This document shows positions 51,746-54,285 of a stretch of 54,285 nt of DNA, piece by piece. Source of the stretch: Rhodocyclaceae bacterium (GTDB taxonomy: Bacteria; Pseudomonadota; Gammaproteobacteria; Burkholderiales; Rhodocyclaceae); NCBI GenBank assembly GCA_028714035.1, contig JAQTNA010000030.1, positions 1 through 54,285 on the forward strand, read 5' to 3'. Both the position numbers and the translations under genes were made by a program. The notes under the pieces were generated by a model. The model did not search any database and had not been told where the DNA came from. It worked only from the letters and a program-made list of their open reading frames with translations. How positions within the stretch are numbered: position 1 is the stretch's first letter; each line of letters starts with the position of its first letter.

Positions 51746-54028
51746 ATGAATGGGAAACTTATTGCGGCACTCGCCGCGGCATGGCTGGCGGCGGGCTGTG
51801 TCACCACGCCACCGCACCCGGCGCTCACGGAGCAATCCCTGGCGGCCGAGGCTTCGGCCGGGCCCATGGCGATCGTGGACGGGAGCGTGATCACCGACAA
51901 CGATGCCGCCTTTCAGTCCAAGCTGCGCCTGGTGGAAGAGGCGCGGACCTCTCTGGACCTTTCCTACTACATCTACTCCGACGACGAGAGCTCATCGCTG
52001 CTGTCCGAGGCCCTGATCGCGGCGGCGCGGCGCGGCGTGCGGGTGCGTCTACTCACGGATTACCAGACCAATTACAAGCGCCTGGATACCTTCTCCGCCC
52101 TGGCGCAGCGCGGTAGCACCGGCAAGGGCAGCCTGGAGGTGCGCTTCTACAACCGGCCGACGCGCCATATCGTCATGGACGCGGCCTACATGGCCATGGG
52201 TTGCGGCGAAGGCGCCGCGCCGACGGCGGAGGATTGCTCCGCGCAGAAATTCGCGGCCCTGGACAAGCTGTTCGCCGAGGAGAAGGTGGACGGCTTGCCC
52301 GCCGCGCCGCTCAATATCTCCGACCTGAACACCGGCGGTTCCGGCCTCCTGCTCTCCGGGCTGTACGGCAAGAGTTCCGGACTCATGACCCTGGCGATCC
52401 TGCACGGCCAGGACATTGATCCCAAGGCCCTGGGCGGCGCCGGCAAGGCCACGCCCGAGGCCAGGGAGGGCCTGAAGAAGCTGGGCAAACTCTACTGGCA
52501 GTCCCGCACCGGTTCCGCCTTCGCCGCCATGCAGGCCAGGCTGGAACTCGTCCTGGCCGAGCAGATGTACGGCAGCGAGATCCTGCCGCTGAAGAACGGC
52601 CTCTTTTCCGCCCTGCCGGTGAACCGGAAGATCGGCGAGGAGGAAAAGAAGGACTGGGAACATTTCACGGACTTCACCCACCAGAAACTCCTGCTGGCCG
52701 ATGCCGGCCGGGTGCAACTGGGCGGGCGCAACGTGGAGAACTCCTACCATATGCACCCGAATTCCCTGGTGGAGAAATACATCTTCATGGACACCGATCT
52801 GGTGGCCACGCTGGCGGGTGAGGCCGGGGGCAAGCTGGAACAGGCCTTCGAGCGCCTGTGGAACTTCAAGCCCATGGTGGCTACCCTGGACGAGGTGCGC
52901 GCCCATGCCCCGAACGAGATGCTGGAGAACCTGGAGGCCTACGGGCGGGCGGAGAAGGCCTGCGCCGACATTCCCCAGGGGGCGATGTACGACTCCTGCG
53001 TGGACGGGAAGTATCAGCTTTCGGCCAGATCATTGGACCAGCGCATAGCCGAGGTCAATGTGCGCATGTCCCGGGCCGCCGAGCGTTACCGCCAGACCTA
53101 CGCGGCGAGCATCCAGCCCGCCACCGGCCTGCCCCTGGATGCGGGCGCCCGGCTCTACTACCTGGAAAACCTGCCCTTCGATCGTTCGCTACCGCAGGCG
53201 GACATGAAGCGTTTCTACGGCGCCCGCGCCGGGGCGGAAGGCGCCGGCGGCAAGCACATCGCCCAGGTCTGGCTGGACGCCCTGTCCGGCATCTGCGAGG
53301 GGGCGACGCCCGCCGCGCCCCGGAGCGTGATCCTGCACAACGCCTATTTCTTCCCGCCGGCCAACCTGGCGGCGGCCCTGGCGCAACTGGTGGACGGCAG
53401 CCGGGACTGCTCCGGGGTGACGGTGCGGGTGCTCTCCAATTCCCTGGATACCACCGATCTCGCGCCGGTCAATTTCCTGGCGCGCCATGCCATCAAGGCC
53501 TTCGCCGAATTTGCCGGGGCGCACAAGAATGGCCGGAGCGCCCGCTTCGAGTATTACGAATACCAGAAGCCGGCGGAGGGCTTCAACCTCTCCCTGCACA
53601 GCAAGGTCTCCCTGTTCGGCGACCGGCTGGTGGTGGGCTCCGCCAACGCGGACGTGCGCAGCTTCATGATGGACAGCAACAACGCCATGCTGGTGGACGG
53701 GGCGCCGGAACTGGCCCGTGCCTATCGCGGCTTCGTTGCCGGCCTCCTGGCCGCGCCCGGGCGCCTGAAGATGGAGAACGAGTATTTCGCCGCCACGCCC
53801 AGGGCGCAGATGGTGCAGGAAGACCTGGCGCGCCTGCATGCCATCCTGGCCCGCTATCGGGCCGACAAGCACCTGAAGCCTGAGCAGTTGAAGGATCTGG
53901 ACAGCCGTTTCGTGGCATTGCTGGATGCGGCCTACGCCATGACCCAGGCCGCCATCGCACCGGATGCCGGCGAAGCCTCCCGGCGCGCGGCCCAGGACAA
54001 GTTCAACGAGTTGTTCCAGCCGATCTGA
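51746..54028 (+). CDS. Phospholipase D family lipoprotein (cardiolipin-synthase-like)
   Basis: The 760-residue protein has a lipoprotein signal (AALAAAWLAAGC, lipidated Cys18) and two PLD halves. HKD motif 1 is His312-Lys314-Asp319 in FTHQKLLLADAGRVQLGGRN; motif 2 has His618-Lys620 in LHSKVSLFGDRLVVGSANAD, where the acidic residue is one position later than usual. Between the first PLD strand region (EVRFYNRPTRHI) and HKD1 is an insertion of about 130 residues (CGEGAAPTAEDC onward). Family members make or turn over phospholipids or cut nucleic acids; this one is probably periplasmic and membrane-anchored. It appears monocistronic. Confidence 0.88.
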   Translation: MNGKLIAALAAAWLAAGCVTTPPHPALTEQSLAAEASAGPMAIVDGSVITDNDAAFQSKLRLVEEARTSLDLSYYIYSDDESSSLLSEALIAAARRGVRVRLLTDYQTNYKRLDTFSALAQRGSTGKGSLEVRFYNRPTRHIVMDAAYMAMGCGEGAAPTAEDCSAQKFAALDKLFAEEKVDGLPAAPLNISDLNTGGSGLLLSGLYGKSSGLMTLAILHGQDIDPKALGGAGKATPEAREGLKKLGKLYWQSRTGSAFAAMQARLELVLAEQMYGSEILPLKNGLFSALPVNRKIGEEEKKDWEHFTDFTHQKLLLADAGRVQLGGRNVENSYHMHPNSLVEKYIFMDTDLVATLAGEAGGKLEQAFERLWNFKPMVATLDEVRAHAPNEMLENLEAYGRAEKACADIPQGAMYDSCVDGKYQLSARSLDQRIAEVNVRMSRAAERYRQTYAASIQPATGLPLDAGARLYYLENLPFDRSLPQADMKRFYGARAGAEGAGGKHIAQVWLDALSGICEGATPAAPRSVILHNAYFFPPANLAAALAQLVDGSRDCSGVTVRVLSNSLDTTDLAPVNFLARHAIKAFAEFAGAHKNGRSARFEYYEYQKPAEGFNLSLHSKVSLFGDRLVVGSANADVRSFMMDSNNAMLVDGAPELARAYRGFVAGLLAAPGRLKMENEYFAATPRAQMVQEDLARLHAILARYRADKHLKPEQLKDLDSRFVALLDAAYAMTQAAIAPDAGEASRRAAQDKFNELFQPI

Positions 54029-54057
54029 TGGCTTGTGGTGGCGCATGGAAAATGAAA

Positions 54058-54176
54058 TTTGAACCGCAGAGGCGCGGAGACGCAGAGGAAAAGCTTTTCT
54101 TCCACGCCTTTAACCCGCTCTGGTGAGTAGCCTATTTCTGTTATAAGGTACTGGTTTTCTCCGCGTCTCTGCGCCT
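54058..54176. repeat. Intergenic palindromic repeat, family A, copy 4
   Basis: Left arm (54058-54094) has tttgaaccgcagaggcgcg and then gagacgcagaggaaaa; the right arm (54151-54176) is ttttctccgcgtctctgcg. The spacer contains ctggtgagtagcc and ends actggttttc, very like copy 2. Confidence 0.85.
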
Positions 54177-54249
54177 TGTATGTTCTGTTTTTGAAAAATA
54201 CATAAAAATGATGATTGGTCTGTGGAGCTTGTGGGCAAAGGGGGGCGCG

Positions 54250-54274
54250 GTGGGAAACGCGCAGCGTTTTCCAC
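54250..54274. repeat. Palindrome, family K
   Basis: The string gtgggaaacgc/gcgttttccac around a GCA loop forms an 11 bp stem with one G-T pair. It lies at the right edge; more of the element may follow outside the window. No gene is seen in 54177-54285. Confidence 0.6.
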
Positions 54275-54285
54275 GGCAAGCCGCC

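Overview
The window is about 65% GC, carries only chromosomal housekeeping and sensory genes, and looks betaproteobacterial. The signs are the rpsF-priB-rpsR-rplI operon, the yceD-rpmF-plsX-fabH-fabD-fabG-acpP-fabF-ygfX order, a glycine cleavage system with split P-protein behind a tandem glycine riboswitch, and an IF-1/cold-shock pair. I cannot name a genus; a Rhodocyclales- or Nitrosomonadales-like environmental bacterium is my inference. I see no rRNA, tRNA, CRISPR array, phage block, transposase or replication origin.

Layout. 1-5128: a minus-strand acyl-CoA degradation set (CaiB/BaiF CoA-transferase fragment, acyl-CoA dehydrogenase, thiolase, short-chain 3-hydroxyacyl-CoA dehydrogenase) with a divergent AraC-type regulator. 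5151-8407: a SIMPL protein, a zinc-ribbon protein, a gamma-carbonic-anhydrase-like protein, a small thioredoxin-like protein and an eight-helix permease. 8723-14680: a four-gene signalling operon (REC-HD-GYP, PAS-only membrane protein, stand-alone receiver, hybrid kinase with Hpt). 14767-18520: methyltransferases, IF-1, cold-shock protein, an SRPBCC-like protein and a Maf pyrophosphatase. 18651-26409: fatty-acid synthesis cluster, ygfX and a Bax-inhibitor-1 family protein. 26532-32196: an FNR-type regulator, then riboswitch-controlled gcvT-gcvH-gcvPA-gcvPB. 32296-36391: a response regulator, a hybrid kinase lacking its H-box, and a DegS-like protease. 36473-46858: a Nif3-family protein, two small unknowns, three SulP anion transporters (two near-duplicates flanking a two-component system) and a GH19 enzyme. 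46941-49411: hydroxypyruvate isomerase and the rpsF operon. 49602-51379: a low-GC island with two unknown genes and an orphan XRE regulator. 51746-54028: a phospholipase-D-family lipoprotein.

The most unusual signal lies between the genes. At least ten families of intergenic palindromic repeats recur or stand alone, and many sit inside operons (fabH/fabD, acpP/fabF, gcvH/gcvPA, the Maf/methyltransferase junction). Four families (A, B, H, I) share one architecture: two long arms built from slightly varied 7-10 nt words around a 35-75 nt spacer. In family A the spacer itself is partly conserved, which suggests mobile non-autonomous elements. In two places a repeat supplies the C-terminus of a neighbouring protein (the AraC regulator and hydroxypyruvate isomerase). 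Other points of interest are the SulP/two-component/SulP duplication, the SulP protein with a coiled-coil insertion, the H-box-less hybrid kinase, and the low-GC gene pair whose products share a short motif.
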